Shown: positions 53,765-63,796, numbered from the stretch's first letter. The stretch: 64,000 bases of DNA from Aphodousia faecalis (GCA_018712705.1 DVGM01000013.1:1-64000), one strand, 5' to 3'. Made by a program: numbers and translations. The notes: generated from the letters alone by a model not told the origin.

Positions 53765-56470
53765 TTAAAGGGATTGGACAGGATCTGCTTCGGAAGAAAC
53801 AGGGGCCATTGCGGTCTCTTGAGTCTCTTCGGACTTTTCTTCCTCGACATCTTCTTCTGCAATACGCTGAACAGCAACCAAGCTGTCATCTTTCAAACCG
53901 ATCAGTGTCACACCTTGTGTAGCCCGTTTCAAAACAGAGATATCCGAAACGGGAGTGCGAACAATCTTGCCTTTTTGAGTCAAGAGCATGACTTCATCGG
54001 CGTCATTAACAAGCGTCGCTGCCACCACTTTGCCGTTTCGGTCACTGGTTTGAATAGCAATCATGCCCTTGGTGCCGCGGCCATGACGAGTGTATTCGCT
54101 CACCAACGTGCGCTTGCCGAAACCATTTTCCGTAGCCGTCAAAACCGTCTGCTCTTCGCTGTCGGCCACGAGCATGGCAATCACTTTCTGCCCGTCTTCA
54201 AGCGCCATGCCCTTGACTCCTCGGGCACCACGCCCCATCGGACGAACATCGGCTTCGCTGAAACGAACTGCCTTACCCGCATCTGAAAAGAGCATGACAT
54301 CGTGCTCACCATCGGTGATAGCCACACCGATCAGGTGATCACCATCATCAAGCCCCGCGGCATTAATGCCGGAGCGACGCACATTGGCAAAATCCTTCAA
54401 ACGTGTCTTTTTGACCACACCGTTGGCCGTGGCCATAAAGACGTAATGTTTGTCATCAAAATCTTCAATGGGCAGCACAACCGTGATGCGCTCTCCTTCA
54501 GACAACGGAACCGAGTTAATGATCGGCCGTCCTTTGGAGGTTCTTGAGCCTTCAGGCAACGCATACACATCCAAGCAATACATACGACCGAAGTCGGAGA
54601 AGCAAAGAATTCGGTCATGCGAATTGGCGATAAAGAGCTGATCAATCATATCGCCTTCTTTCATCGTCGCCGCCTTCTTACCTTGACCGCCGCGGCGCTG
54701 AGCCTGGTAGTCAGAGAGCTGTTGGCTCTTAATGTAGCCGTCACGTGTCATGGTCACCACCATTTCACGGCGCGGAATTAAATCACGCGGGTTGAAATTG
54801 GGGTCACCGGTCGGATCGATTTCTGAACGGCGGTCATCACCATATTCATTCTTAATTTCGATTAAGTCGTCTTCAATGATCTGACGAACACGATCCGGTT
54901 TATCAAGAATATCCAGAAGATCAGCGATGATATCCACAACGCTCTTATATTCTTGAATGATCTTGTCTTGTTCCAAACCCGTTAAGCGCTGCAGACGCAT
55001 CTGCAAAATATTATCGGCCTGAGTTTCACTTAAATAGTACAAACCATCGGGACGACGTCCGTAGAGCGGATCAAGCCCTTCGGGTCGATAATCATTTTTG
55101 TGTTCGCCGGCCCGGTCAAGCAACTCACCGACCAAGGCAGAGTTCCAACCGCGGCCCATTAAGCCGGCTTTGGCGACGTCCGGCGTTGGAGCTGCACGAA
55201 TAATGGCTAAAAATTCATCAATATTGGCTAAAGCGACCGCCAAACCTTCCAAAACGTGACCGCGTGCGCGATTTTCACGCAAATCGAACAGACAACGACG
55301 AGTCACCACTTCGCGGCGATGCATAAGGAAGGCTTCAATAATTTGCTTAAGATTGAGCAACTGCGGCTGACCATCTACCAAGGCCACCATGTTGATGCCA
55401 AAGGAATCTTGAAGCTGAGTGAGCTTATAGAGGTTATTTAAAACCACATCGGCCACAACCCCCGCCTTCAGATCGATCACTACACGCACGCCGTCCTTGT
55501 CGGTTTCATCGCGTAAATCGGAGATACCTTCGATTCTCTTATCGTTGATGAGGTGAGCGATGCTTTCAACTAAGACTCGCTTATTGACCTGATACGGGAT
55601 TTCATCGACCACAATGCGTGTGCGACGTCCATGATCAAATTCTTCATAGTGCGTTTTTGCACGCATAAGAACACGACCACGCCCCGTACGATAGCCTTCA
55701 ATCACTCCCTTGAGACCGAAGATGATGCCCCCGGTGGGAAAGTCCGGTGCCGGCACAAATTTAATCAGATCGTCAACCGTGGCATCCGGGTGATTGAGTA
55801 AATGCACGCAGGCGTCAATCGATTCACGCAAATTGTGCGGTGGAATATTGGTGGCCATACCAACAGCAATACCCGCGCTGCCATTAATGAGTAAGTGCGG
55901 CAAGCGGGTCGGCAAAACCGTCGGTTCTTTTTCGGTATTGTCGTAGTTAGGAATAAAGTCAACCGTGTCTTTGCGAATGTCGGCGAGCATTTCGCCGGCA
56001 AGCTTTTGAAGCTTGACTTCGGTGTAACGCATGGCCGCGGCCGAGTCACCGTCAAGACTACCGAAGTTACCCTGACCGTAAACCAGCGGATAGCGAAGCG
56101 AGAACGGTTGAGCCAGACGAACAATCGTATCGTAGGCGGCTATATCACCATGAGGGTGATATTTACCGATCACATCACCAACCACACGGGCGGATTTCTT
56201 TGTGGGACGAGAATAGGTGTTACCCATTTGCTCCATCGCGTAAAGCACGCGACGATGAACGGGTTTCAAACCGTCCCGAACGTCCGGCAAAGCGCGGCCC
56301 ACAATCACGCTCATTGCGTAATCCAAATAAGCACGCTTCATCTCGGTTTCCAAAGAAACCGGCAATAACTCTTGTGCAATATTGAGCATGGAGCCCGGAA
56401 TGTTGGAATCGTTCGATTCTTCGGCAGTTACGTTCTCTTCGTTATTCTTAATATCTTCGTTATCAGACAT
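53765..56470 (-). CDS. gyrA: DNA gyrase subunit A
   Basis: Introduces negative supercoils with GyrB. 901 residues; the winged-helix region with the catalytic Tyr is in GDSAAAMRYTEVKLQKLAGE, the quinolone-determining region is HPHGDIAAYDTIVRLAQPFS (Ala where E. coli has Ser83), and the six-bladed C-terminal DNA-wrapping domain carries the GyrA box QRRGGQGKKAA. Serine-to-alanine at that site should be checked against relatives, since Ala is natural in several lineages. Confidence 0.97.
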   Translation of the reverse strand: MSDNEDIKNNEENVTAEESNDSNIPGSMLNIAQELLPVSLETEMKRAYLDYAMSVIVGRALPDVRDGLKPVHRRVLYAMEQMGNTYSRPTKKSARVVGDVIGKYHPHGDIAAYDTIVRLAQPFSLRYPLVYGQGNFGSLDGDSAAAMRYTEVKLQKLAGEMLADIRKDTVDFIPNYDNTEKEPTVLPTRLPHLLINGSAGIAVGMATNIPPHNLRESIDACVHLLNHPDATVDDLIKFVPAPDFPTGGIIFGLKGVIEGYRTGRGRVLMRAKTHYEEFDHGRRTRIVVDEIPYQVNKRVLVESIAHLINDKRIEGISDLRDETDKDGVRVVIDLKAGVVADVVLNNLYKLTQLQDSFGINMVALVDGQPQLLNLKQIIEAFLMHRREVVTRRCLFDLRENRARGHVLEGLAVALANIDEFLAIIRAAPTPDVAKAGLMGRGWNSALVGELLDRAGEHKNDYRPEGLDPLYGRRPDGLYYLSETQADNILQMRLQRLTGLEQDKIIQEYKSVVDIIADLLDILDKPDRVRQIIEDDLIEIKNEYGDDRRSEIDPTGDPNFNPRDLIPRREMVVTMTRDGYIKSQQLSDYQAQRRGGQGKKAATMKEGDMIDQLFIANSHDRILCFSDFGRMYCLDVYALPEGSRTSKGRPIINSVPLSEGERITVVLPIEDFDDKHYVFMATANGVVKKTRLKDFANVRRSGINAAGLDDGDHLIGVAITDGEHDVMLFSDAGKAVRFSEADVRPMGRGARGVKGMALEDGQKVIAMLVADSEEQTVLTATENGFGKRTLVSEYTRHGRGTKGMIAIQTSDRNGKVVAATLVNDADEVMLLTQKGKIVRTPVSDISVLKRATQGVTLIGLKDDSLVAVQRIAEEDVEEEKSEETQETAMAPVSSEADPVQSL

Positions 56471-56685
56471 CGATTAACTATCCATCGTTTGAAATTTTTA
56501 ATCTGTTGATTTTATCAGGATTTTCTCAAAAATGCCTGTATCGAAAGAGTTATTTTTCTTTTTATTTTCAATGGGTTAGGCAACGCCAAAATGTTCAAAA
56601 TAACGAAAAACGGCAAAAAGGACAGATTTTGTCAGTCTGACATACAATTCGTCGTACGACATCTATAGGTTAGAAAAGGCTGTTT

Positions 56686-57996
56686 ATGCACGTTCACACC
56701 ATCATCGAAGCGGGCTGGGTAATGCCCATGGCCCCCAAAGGCGCACTCTTGACCCGTCACAGTGTTCTGATTGACGAAGGAAAAATTGTGGCGGTTGTTC
56801 CTACCGAAGAAACTCAAGGGATCGAAGCCAAAGAAATCGTCCGCTTGCCGGATCACATTGTTTTACCTGGTTTTGTAAACGCCCATACACACGCTCCCAT
56901 GCACTTATTGCGAGGAATGGGCGCGGATCTTCCCTTAATGGATTGGCTTCAAACAAAAATTTGGCCAGCCGAAGGCAAACTCATGAGTCCTGAATTTTGC
57001 TATGAAGGCTCTCTTATTGCCGGGGCCGAAATGGTTGAATCCGGTATCACGTGCGCTAGCGACCACTATTTTTTCAGTGAGGATGTTGCCCGCGGTCTTA
57101 CTGAAGCCGGAATTAAGTGTTCCGTCTCCGGAATTGTGATCGGCTTTCCTTCGGCCATGGCGAAAAACACGGATGAATACATCCAGTGTGCCGAAGCGCT
57201 TTTCGAGCGTTTTGCCAACGATCCCAATGTCAGAGTAACCGTTGGTCCTCACGCACCCTACACGGTCGATGATGATGCGCTTATTAAAGTGCGTGATTTA
57301 GCTCACAAACACAACGCACGAATCCACATGCATGTGGACGAAACACAGACCGAAATTGAAGGTTCACTCAAGCAATATGGCGTCCGCCCGTTGCAGCGCC
57401 TTCAAAATTTGGGACTATTGGATGAACGATTTATTTCCGTGCATACGGTTTGTGCCGATGATGCTGAATTAGAACTTCTTGCCCGCGCCCGAGCAAGCGT
57501 CGTGCACTGCCCGTGTTCAAATTTGAAATTAGCAAGCGGCTTTTCTCCTGTTGCTAAAATGATGGCTCTCGGCATCAATGTTTCGATGGGCACTGACGGA
57601 GTTGCCAGCAATGACAAGGTGGACCTTTTAGGCGAAACACGTCTGGCGGCTATGTTGGGCAAAGCCGTATGCCAAGACACCACTCAAATGAAAGTGGCCG
57701 ATATGCTTTATGCGGCTACCATGGGAGGCGCTAAAGCTTTGGGCTGGGATGACCGGATCGGTTCGCTCGAAAAAGGCAAAGACGCTGATTTAATAGCCGT
57801 TGACCTCGGCAACATTGATGCGCTGCCCGTTTTCGATCCCGCCTCGCAACTTTTATATAGCGCGGGACGCGAAGATATCAGTCACGTTTGGGTTAATGGC
57901 AAAATTGTTGTCAAAAAGCAACAACAGGAAGGTCTCCGACCTTTGAGTCGAGAAAATGCACAGAAAATAACAAAAACGTGGCAGAATAGAATTTAG
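56686..57996 (+). CDS. amidohydrolase, 5-methylthioadenosine/S-adenosylhomocysteine deaminase-like
   Basis: A 436-residue metal-dependent amidohydrolase of the MtaD/TrzN/SsnA group. Metal ligands are in HIVLPGFVNAHTHAPMHLLR, HMHVDETQTEIEGS, VHTVCADDAEL and MGTDGVASNDKVDLLGETRL. It likely deaminates adenosine-type substrates. Divergent from gyrA with a 215-bp shared promoter region. Confidence 0.88.
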   Translation: MHVHTIIEAGWVMPMAPKGALLTRHSVLIDEGKIVAVVPTEETQGIEAKEIVRLPDHIVLPGFVNAHTHAPMHLLRGMGADLPLMDWLQTKIWPAEGKLMSPEFCYEGSLIAGAEMVESGITCASDHYFFSEDVARGLTEAGIKCSVSGIVIGFPSAMAKNTDEYIQCAEALFERFANDPNVRVTVGPHAPYTVDDDALIKVRDLAHKHNARIHMHVDETQTEIEGSLKQYGVRPLQRLQNLGLLDERFISVHTVCADDAELELLARARASVVHCPCSNLKLASGFSPVAKMMALGINVSMGTDGVASNDKVDLLGETRLAAMLGKAVCQDTTQMKVADMLYAATMGGAKALGWDDRIGSLEKGKDADLIAVDLGNIDALPVFDPASQLLYSAGREDISHVWVNGKIVVKKQQQEGLRPLSRENAQKITKTWQNRI

Positions 57997-58104
57997 TTTA
58001 GGTAAGTGTCCCCAAAAGGCCACTCGCGAGGGCGGTGGGATATGAGCCGGACGTGTGCGGTCGTCTGTTGTTTACCGCAGTAAATCCAATTGGAGAAAAT
58101 AATT

Positions 58105-58683
58105 ATGAAAAAAACATTAGCTTTGAGCGCCGCCTTGGCCGCTTTGCTCGCTACGAGTGGCATGGCCAGCGCTGCCGACGTTTTCCCGTATGTTAAGTCC
58201 ACGACCGGTCAAACCGTGATGAGCAACTACGACCTCTGCTGGCGTACCGGCTTCTGGACGCCTGCTCTTGCCGAAGGCATCGAATGCGACGCTGACATCG
58301 CCAACAGCGGCAAGATCGTTTTGGCTGCTGACACGCTCTTTGACTTGAACTCCGCCAAGGTTAAGCCCGAAGGCGTCAAGATGCTCAACGAATTGGTCGC
58401 TCGTATGTCCGGCTTGAACGTTGACGTCGTGATGGCTACCGGTTACACCGACGTGACGGGCCCGGCTTCCTTCAACCAAACGTTGAGCGAACGCCGCGCT
58501 GCTGCCGTTAAGTCCTACATGGTCGCCCAAGGCGTTCCGGCTGACAAGATCCAAACCGAAGGCAAGGCCTCCGCTGATCCTGTCGTGACCTGCGAAGACA
58601 CCGGCTCTAAGGCTGATTTGGTTGCCTGCTTGGCTCCGAACCGCCGCGCTGTCGTTGAAGTGGTCGGCACTCGCGCTCAATAA
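58105..58683 (+). CDS. OmpA-family outer-membrane/peptidoglycan-binding protein
   Basis: A 192-residue exported protein. The signal peptide is MKKTLALSAALAALLATSGM, cleaved after ASA. A short linker with two Cys is followed by an OmpA C-terminal domain from about residue 75 (DTLFDLNSAKVKPEGVKMLN, VVMATGYTDVTGPASFNQTL, SERRAAAVKSYMVAQGVPAD) ending in PNRRAVVEVVGTR. No N-terminal beta-barrel, so it is periplasmic or outer-membrane tethered. Strong codon bias suggests high expression. GGAG precedes the ATG. Confidence 0.88.
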   Translation: MKKTLALSAALAALLATSGMASAADVFPYVKSTTGQTVMSNYDLCWRTGFWTPALAEGIECDADIANSGKIVLAADTLFDLNSAKVKPEGVKMLNELVARMSGLNVDVVMATGYTDVTGPASFNQTLSERRAAAVKSYMVAQGVPADKIQTEGKASADPVVTCEDTGSKADLVACLAPNRRAVVEVVGTRAQ

Positions 58684-58713
58684 TTAATGAGACAGTCTCA
58701 TTGATTTGAATTA

Positions 58714-58743
58714 AAAGGCGCTCCGCTTTGGAGCGCCTTTTTT
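58714..58743 (+). terminator. intrinsic terminator of the OmpA-family gene
   Basis: AAAGGCGCTCC, GCTTT and GGAGCGCCTTT followed by TTT. Confidence 0.9.
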
Positions 58744-58770
58744 AGTGAACGTCTTGAAATGGGATAAATA

Positions 58771-59433
58771 ATGCCTCTGGTTTTGTTTGACTTGGACGGC
58801 ACACTTGTTGATAGTGCCCCTGATCTTTGCGCCTCCTTAAACCGTATCCGTCGATCGGAAAATCTGGCCCCCCTTCCTTACAACGTACTCAGAGAATACG
58901 CGGGCTCTGGAGCAAGAGGGCTTCTTAAGATTGGCTTTGACATTACAGACCAAGATCCTCGCTTTCCTGAACTCAAAGAACGATTTTTGTCGGACTACCA
59001 AAATCACTGTGCAGAAAAAGTTTGCTGCTTTGATGGCATCGAACAAACACTCGAAGAAATAGAACAAGCCGGTTGGCAATGGGGTGTCGTCACCAATAAA
59101 TTCAGCAATTTCACCGTTCCCATCATGAAAAAGCTGGGCTTATACGATCGAGCCTGCGTCATTATCAGTGGGGATGAAACCGGAAAACTCAAACCCCATC
59201 CCGACAACATGTTGGTCGCCTTAAATAAAATGCGCGCCTTGCCGCAAGCAACGCCCTACGTTGGTGATGACATCCGCGACTCCAAAGTTGCTCAAACCCT
59301 GGGAATGCCTTTTGCCGCGGCTACTTGGGGTTACCTCAGACAAGACTTCCCAATTGATGAGTGGCATACCCACCTTGTTGCGCATCACCCGCAAGAGCTC
59401 ATCGGTTGGCTGAAAGTCTTACCGGCTAAATAA
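58771..59433 (+). CDS. gph: phosphoglycolate phosphatase
   Basis: HAD-type phosphatase that removes 2-phosphoglycolate. 220 residues: motif I MPLVLFDLDGTLVDSAPDLC, motif II VVTNKFSNFTVP, Lys and motif IV YVGDDIRDSKVAQTLGMPFA. Cap region is of C1 type. Single gene after the OmpA-like one. Confidence 0.85.
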   Translation: MPLVLFDLDGTLVDSAPDLCASLNRIRRSENLAPLPYNVLREYAGSGARGLLKIGFDITDQDPRFPELKERFLSDYQNHCAEKVCCFDGIEQTLEEIEQAGWQWGVVTNKFSNFTVPIMKKLGLYDRACVIISGDETGKLKPHPDNMLVALNKMRALPQATPYVGDDIRDSKVAQTLGMPFAAATWGYLRQDFPIDEWHTHLVAHHPQELIGWLKVLPAK

Positions 59434-59621
59434 TGGCTTTAAGATTGAAGCAATATTTCTGCACTACAATGGCCGAAGTACCCGAAAGAATTAAGGGTAA
59501 AGACTGAAAAACAGGGAAAACGATAAAATCTTCGCTCTTCACTTATCGCTTCTCTCTTTAAGCTTTGTATTTGTGTTTTTCCCGCCTAAAAAGAACTCGG
59601 ACGGGAGAATAGGAGAAAAAA

Positions 59622-60158
59622 ATGAAATCTGTGCTCGTGCTCTATCACAGCCGAAGCGGACATACGGCTCGTGTCGCCCGCCGTATTTGGGAAACGGTTA
59701 TCGCCGAAGGTAACCAAGCCGACATGATGAGTGTTATGGAAGCCGACCGTGAAGGCGTGCAATGGGACAAGTACGATCTCTTTATTGTGGGCTGCCCCGT
59801 GTTGTACGGTACCTACCCCAAAGTGTTCTACAGCTTCCTTGCCAAACACAAAAATGAACTTGATGCCAAGCCCCACAGCTTCTTTAACGTCTCTGTGGTC
59901 GCTCGCACCCCGATTAAAGCGACGCCCGAAGGCAACCGCTACATGCAAAAGTTCCTGCAAAACTCTCCCTGGAAACCCCGCGATGTCAAATGCATCGCCG
60001 GTAAGGTGGACTATCCAAACTGGGGTTGGCTTGATGCCAAGATGATTCAGCTCATCATGAAGATGACAAAGGGACCGACCTCCATGGATGCCGTGATTGA
60101 CTACACGGACTGGGAAGATGTTAAGAGCTATGCCCGTCATTGCTTGACGCTTGCATAG
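59622..60158 (+). CDS. hemG: menaquinone-dependent protoporphyrinogen IX dehydrogenase
   Basis: Flavodoxin-like enzyme in haem synthesis. 178 residues, close to E. coli HemG (181). FMN-binding LVLYHSRSGHTARVARRIWE, FIVGCPVLYGTYPKVFYSFL and the HemG-typical insert SVVARTPIKATPEGNRYMQK, then DWEDVKSYARHCL. Tightly following a terminator-free 188-bp gap without a gene. Confidence 0.88.
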   Translation: MKSVLVLYHSRSGHTARVARRIWETVIAEGNQADMMSVMEADREGVQWDKYDLFIVGCPVLYGTYPKVFYSFLAKHKNELDAKPHSFFNVSVVARTPIKATPEGNRYMQKFLQNSPWKPRDVKCIAGKVDYPNWGWLDAKMIQLIMKMTKGPTSMDAVIDYTDWEDVKSYARHCLTLA

Positions 60159-60190
60159 TCACTTTCTTGTCACAAGACGCAAAATCATCA

Positions 60191-60220
60191 AAAGTCGCCC
60201 CTCTGAGGGCGACTTCTTTT
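60191..60220 (+). terminator. intrinsic terminator of hemG
   Basis: AAAGTCGCCC and GGGCGACTT arms with a six-base loop, followed by CTTTT. Confidence 0.88.
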
Positions 60221-60264
60221 GTTTACAATAATGGTTTGTGTATAAGAAAACAGGATTTACAACA

Positions 60265-61947
60265 ATGACCGATTTCCCATGGCTCGCGAAATATCCTAAA
60301 GGCGTTCCCGCACAAATTAATCCGGATCGCGTCGCCAATATTCCTGCCCTGCTCGACGGTATTGCCGAAAAGCATCCCAATGCCCCTGCGTTCACCAATA
60401 TGGGCGTCACCCTCACGACCAAAGAAGCTCAAGCGCTATCTTTTGATCTGGCCGGCTACCTCCAATCGCTGCCCGATATGCAAAAAGGCGATCGCGTTGC
60501 CGTGATGATGCCTAACCTTTTGCAGTACCCGGTCGCCCTATTTGCTATTTTGCGGGCAGGCTTCATTGTTGTGAATGTCAATCCGCTGTACACAGCGCGA
60601 GAACTCGAACATCAATTGAAAGACTCCGGCGCCAAAGCCATCATTATCATTGAAAACTTTGCAAAGACTCTTGAAAGAGTTCTGTCTCGTACGCCGATCA
60701 AGCACATCATCACCACACAGGTTGGTGACTTATTCCCCTTCATGAAGCGCACCATCGTCAACGCTGCAGTGAAGTACGTTAAAAAGATGGTCCCTGAGTG
60801 GAACCTTCCCGGTGCCGTCAGTTTCCGTGACGCATTGTCAATTGGACACGGCAAGGGCTTCACGCCGGTTGAACTCTCCAATGAAGATGTTGCGCTTTTA
60901 CAGTACACGGGCGGCACAACCGGCGTATCCAAAGGCGCCATGCTCACGCACCGAAATGTTCTGGCCAACGTTGAACAAACCGGCAGCTGGATCAGTGTTT
61001 CCTTTAAGGAATGTGAAGAAGTGGCCATGTGCGCTCTGCCGCTTTATCACATCTTTGCCTTCACGGCGACACTGGCTTTCCTCAATTGGACGGCACGCAG
61101 TGTTCTGATCACCAATCCCCGCGATATCAAAGGATTGGTTAATGAATGCAAACACTGGAAGTTTTCCGTTTATACGGGTGTCAACACCCTCTATAACGCC
61201 CTCTTGAACAATCCCGAGTTCGCTTCCGTCGATTTCTCTCGATTGAAGATGGCGGTTGCGGGCGGCACGCAGATTCAAAAAGTAGTCGCCGAACGCTGGA
61301 AACAAACCACCGGCATCGGTATTTTGGAAGCCTACGGCCTAACGGAAGCTTCCCCTGGTGTCTGCGGCAATTTACCCGATGCTCCCTGGGACGGTTCTGT
61401 GGGTTATCCCCTTCCTAATACTGAAGTGAGCATTCGCGGCGATGGCTTTAAGGATTTAGGATTGTGTGACAATCCTGAAGAAATTGACTCTCACACCGGC
61501 GAAATTTGTGTGAAGGGCCCGCAAATCATGAAGGGCTACTGGAACAGACCCGAGGAAACGGCCGGCGTCTTCAGAGACGGCTGGCTTCGTACGGGTGATG
61601 TGGGCTTTATGGCCGCTGACGGCAAGATCACCATTACGGACCGCAAGAAAGACATGATTTTGGTCTCTGGCTTTAACGTCTATCCCAATGAAGTGGAAAG
61701 CGTTATCGCCTCAATGCCCGGTGTTTTAGAGTGCGGTGTGGTGGGTGTGCCTCATGAACGATCCGGTGAAACCGTGAAGGCCGTTATCGTTTTGAAAGAC
61801 CCGTCTATCACCAAAGAAGATGTCGTGAAATATTGCCGTACACAGTTAACCGGCTACAAGATTCCTAAACAAATCATCTTTGTGGACTCTTTGCCCAAGA
61901 CAGCTGTCGGTAAGATTCTCCGCCGAGAATTAAAAGATATCGTCTAA
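60265..61947 (+). CDS. fadD: long-chain fatty acid-CoA ligase
   Basis: Activates fatty acids to acyl-CoA. 560 residues, the usual FadD length. The AMP-binding P-loop is LLQYTGGTTGVSKGAMLTHR, then GYGL-type ILEAYGLTEASPGVCGNLPD, GWLRTGDVGFMAADGKITIT and DRKKDMILVSGFNVYPNEVE, with catalytic Lys in LPKTAVGKILRREL. Start 60265 (MTDFPWLAKYP) is the likely one; AGGA lies upstream. Confidence 0.93.
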   Translation: MTDFPWLAKYPKGVPAQINPDRVANIPALLDGIAEKHPNAPAFTNMGVTLTTKEAQALSFDLAGYLQSLPDMQKGDRVAVMMPNLLQYPVALFAILRAGFIVVNVNPLYTARELEHQLKDSGAKAIIIIENFAKTLERVLSRTPIKHIITTQVGDLFPFMKRTIVNAAVKYVKKMVPEWNLPGAVSFRDALSIGHGKGFTPVELSNEDVALLQYTGGTTGVSKGAMLTHRNVLANVEQTGSWISVSFKECEEVAMCALPLYHIFAFTATLAFLNWTARSVLITNPRDIKGLVNECKHWKFSVYTGVNTLYNALLNNPEFASVDFSRLKMAVAGGTQIQKVVAERWKQTTGIGILEAYGLTEASPGVCGNLPDAPWDGSVGYPLPNTEVSIRGDGFKDLGLCDNPEEIDSHTGEICVKGPQIMKGYWNRPEETAGVFRDGWLRTGDVGFMAADGKITITDRKKDMILVSGFNVYPNEVESVIASMPGVLECGVVGVPHERSGETVKAVIVLKDPSITKEDVVKYCRTQLTGYKIPKQIIFVDSLPKTAVGKILRRELKDIV

Positions 61948-61958
61948 TTCAGACTTCT

Positions 61959-61985
61959 GGGATCTTTCTCAGATCCCTGTTTTTT
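61959..61985 (+). terminator. intrinsic terminator of fadD
   Basis: GGGATCT, TTCTC and AGATCCC followed by TGTTTTTT. Confidence 0.88.
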
Positions 61986-61999
61986 AGTCCTTAAAGCAA

Positions 62000-62040
62000 A
62001 GCGATCTATCAGCCGTGCACCGATAGATCGCTTTTATTTT
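62000..62040. terminator. second terminator between fadD and terC-like gene
   Basis: AGCGATCTATC and GATAGATCGCT around a 10-base loop, then TTTATTTT on the plus strand; it can also serve the convergent minus gene. Confidence 0.78.
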
Positions 62041-62054
62041 AGGTGGTAAAGTTT

Positions 62055-62768
62055 TTAACCAGCTGCCTTTTTAGCTTTTTGCCGCTTCACCCACATTCTG
62101 GCCAGAAGTACTACTAGCGCGGCTCCGATAATACAAGCCCCATAATGAACAGCATTCGTTTGCGGAATGTGTTCAACCATGAAGATATCACTCACGATCA
62201 AACCGCCGCCGATCCAACCCAAGAGTGCACCGCCCAAGGTAATGATGATCGGAAAACGGTCAAACACCTTCAAGATAATCTGGCTGCCGAACACAATAAA
62301 AGGCACACTGACAATCAAACCGAAAATAATCAATAACGTTTGATGATGTTCATGAGCCGCTTGGGCGGCACCGGCAATGCCGATCACGTTATCGATACTC
62401 ATCACAAGATCGGCCACAATGATGGTCTTAATGGCTGAGAGCACTTTTGTGCTGGCTTCGATGTGCTTATCTTCCTCATCGTGAGGAATCAGCAATTTCA
62501 CACCAATCCAAATCAAAAGGAGACCGGCCACCACTTTCAAAAGCGGCAACTGCAGGAGATAAACGGCACAAGTAATCAGGACGACACGCAAGGCGATCGC
62601 GCCAAATACACCCCAGAAAATTCCCTGTCGACGTTGATGCGGATCCAAATTGCGACAGGCCAAGGCAATGACCACCGCGTTGTCACCCCCCAACAAAATA
62701 TCAATCATGATGATCTGAGCCACGGCACCCCAGTGCATCGTTGTAATCAGCTCGGTCAACCATTCCAT
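62055..62768 (-). CDS. TerC-family integral membrane protein
   Basis: A 237-residue membrane protein with about seven helices. DILLGGDNAVVIALACRNLD, VLSAIKTIIVADLVMSIDNV with IGIAGAAQAAHEHHQ, and LGGALLGWIGGGLIVSDIFM are diagnostic for TerC/YjbE-like proteins, including the conserved acidic residues in the two GGDN/SIDN helices. Probably metal (manganese) export. Confidence 0.9.
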   Translation of the reverse strand: MEWLTELITTMHWGAVAQIIMIDILLGGDNAVVIALACRNLDPHQRRQGIFWGVFGAIALRVVLITCAVYLLQLPLLKVVAGLLLIWIGVKLLIPHDEEDKHIEASTKVLSAIKTIIVADLVMSIDNVIGIAGAAQAAHEHHQTLLIIFGLIVSVPFIVFGSQIILKVFDRFPIIITLGGALLGWIGGGLIVSDIFMVEHIPQTNAVHYGACIIGAALVVLLARMWVKRQKAKKAAG

Positions 62769-62856
62769 AACGTCTTGTTTCCTTATAAAAAATTGATTTT
62801 TTACAGTTTAATGAATTTGTATGAACGGAAAATGAAATTTTGAAAAAAATATTGAA

Positions 62857-63729
62857 TTAAGCCTCGTTTTCACCTTCTTGCGAAGACAAAGTCAAAAATT
62901 TCTTCGCACAATAGATCGGCGCATAGGGCGCGGCCTGGGTGATAGAAATCAAACCCTCACGGGAGAGTTCAAGAATAGCCAAGAAACTCACCACTCTTTC
63001 CTGCATTGTGCTGTGATCTTGCACCAATTCATCAAAGCTGACAAATCGCTCTTGCTCAACACGTTTAATAATCGCCGACATGAATTCGTGAATCGAGAGC
63101 TCCTGTCTCGACACGGTGTGATTGATCTTTAAATTGGCATTCTTAACAACGCTTAACCAGACTCTTGCCAATTCTTGCGGTAAAACCTCCGGTTCGGGCG
63201 CCTCATCCTCTTCGATAGCCACGTAACCACGCCAGAAACCATCACCCATGGTGGGCAGTGCGTTGAGTAGCTGAGCGGCCACTTGGATTTTTTCGTATTC
63301 AGCGACTTCTCTTAAAATGCGAGCGGTTGGATCCTCCTCTTCTTCATCATCGTCACTCACCGGCACCGGCAAAAGAAGCCTGCTTTTAATCATCATGAGA
63401 TCGGCCGCCATAACAAGGTAATCGCTTGCCAATTCCATATTCTGAGCGCGGATTTGCTCAACATACTCCATGTATTGATCTGTCACCGCAGCCACTGAAA
63501 TTTCATTTAAGTCCAAGCGTTGTTTGCGGATCAGATACAGCAGTAAGTCAAACGGTCCCTCAAATGACTCCAAAAAAAGCCGCAAAGCTTCAGGCGGAAT
63601 GTACAAATCATCCGGAAAATGCAGTAACGGCTCACCTTTTAGGCGAGCAACCGCCACCACGTCCTCAACGGCCGGAGTTGTGTCTGGAATTAATTCGGGG
63701 GCGACGTCAATCAGAGCGTTCGGATTCAC
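62857..63729 (-). CDS. scpA: segregation and condensation protein A
   Basis: Kleisin subunit of the SMC-ScpAB complex. 290 residues; the N-terminal helix ESFEGPFDLLLYLIRKQRLD with LNEISVAAVTDQYMEYVEQI and MASDYLVMAADLMMIKSRLL are typical, and the C-terminal winged helix contains VVSFLAILELSREGLISITQ. An acidic linker (DDEEEEDPTARI) connects them. Confidence 0.9.
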   Translation of the reverse strand: MNPNALIDVAPELIPDTTPAVEDVVAVARLKGEPLLHFPDDLYIPPEALRLFLESFEGPFDLLLYLIRKQRLDLNEISVAAVTDQYMEYVEQIRAQNMELASDYLVMAADLMMIKSRLLLPVPVSDDDEEEEDPTARILREVAEYEKIQVAAQLLNALPTMGDGFWRGYVAIEEDEAPEPEVLPQELARVWLSVVKNANLKINHTVSRQELSIHEFMSAIIKRVEQERFVSFDELVQDHSTMQERVVSFLAILELSREGLISITQAAPYAPIYCAKKFLTLSSQEGENEA

Positions 63730-63751
63730 AGTTATTCTGTTGAAAATAGGA

Positions 63752-63771
63752 GGCGGGGATTTATCCCCGCC
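63752..63771 (-). terminator. hairpin between scpA and the malic enzyme gene
   Basis: GGCGGGGA, TTTA and TCCCCGCC. On the minus strand it is followed by TCCTATTTTC, a weak tract. Confidence 0.55.
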
Positions 63772-63796
63772 CCGATATCAGCAGCCTATAAGCAGC

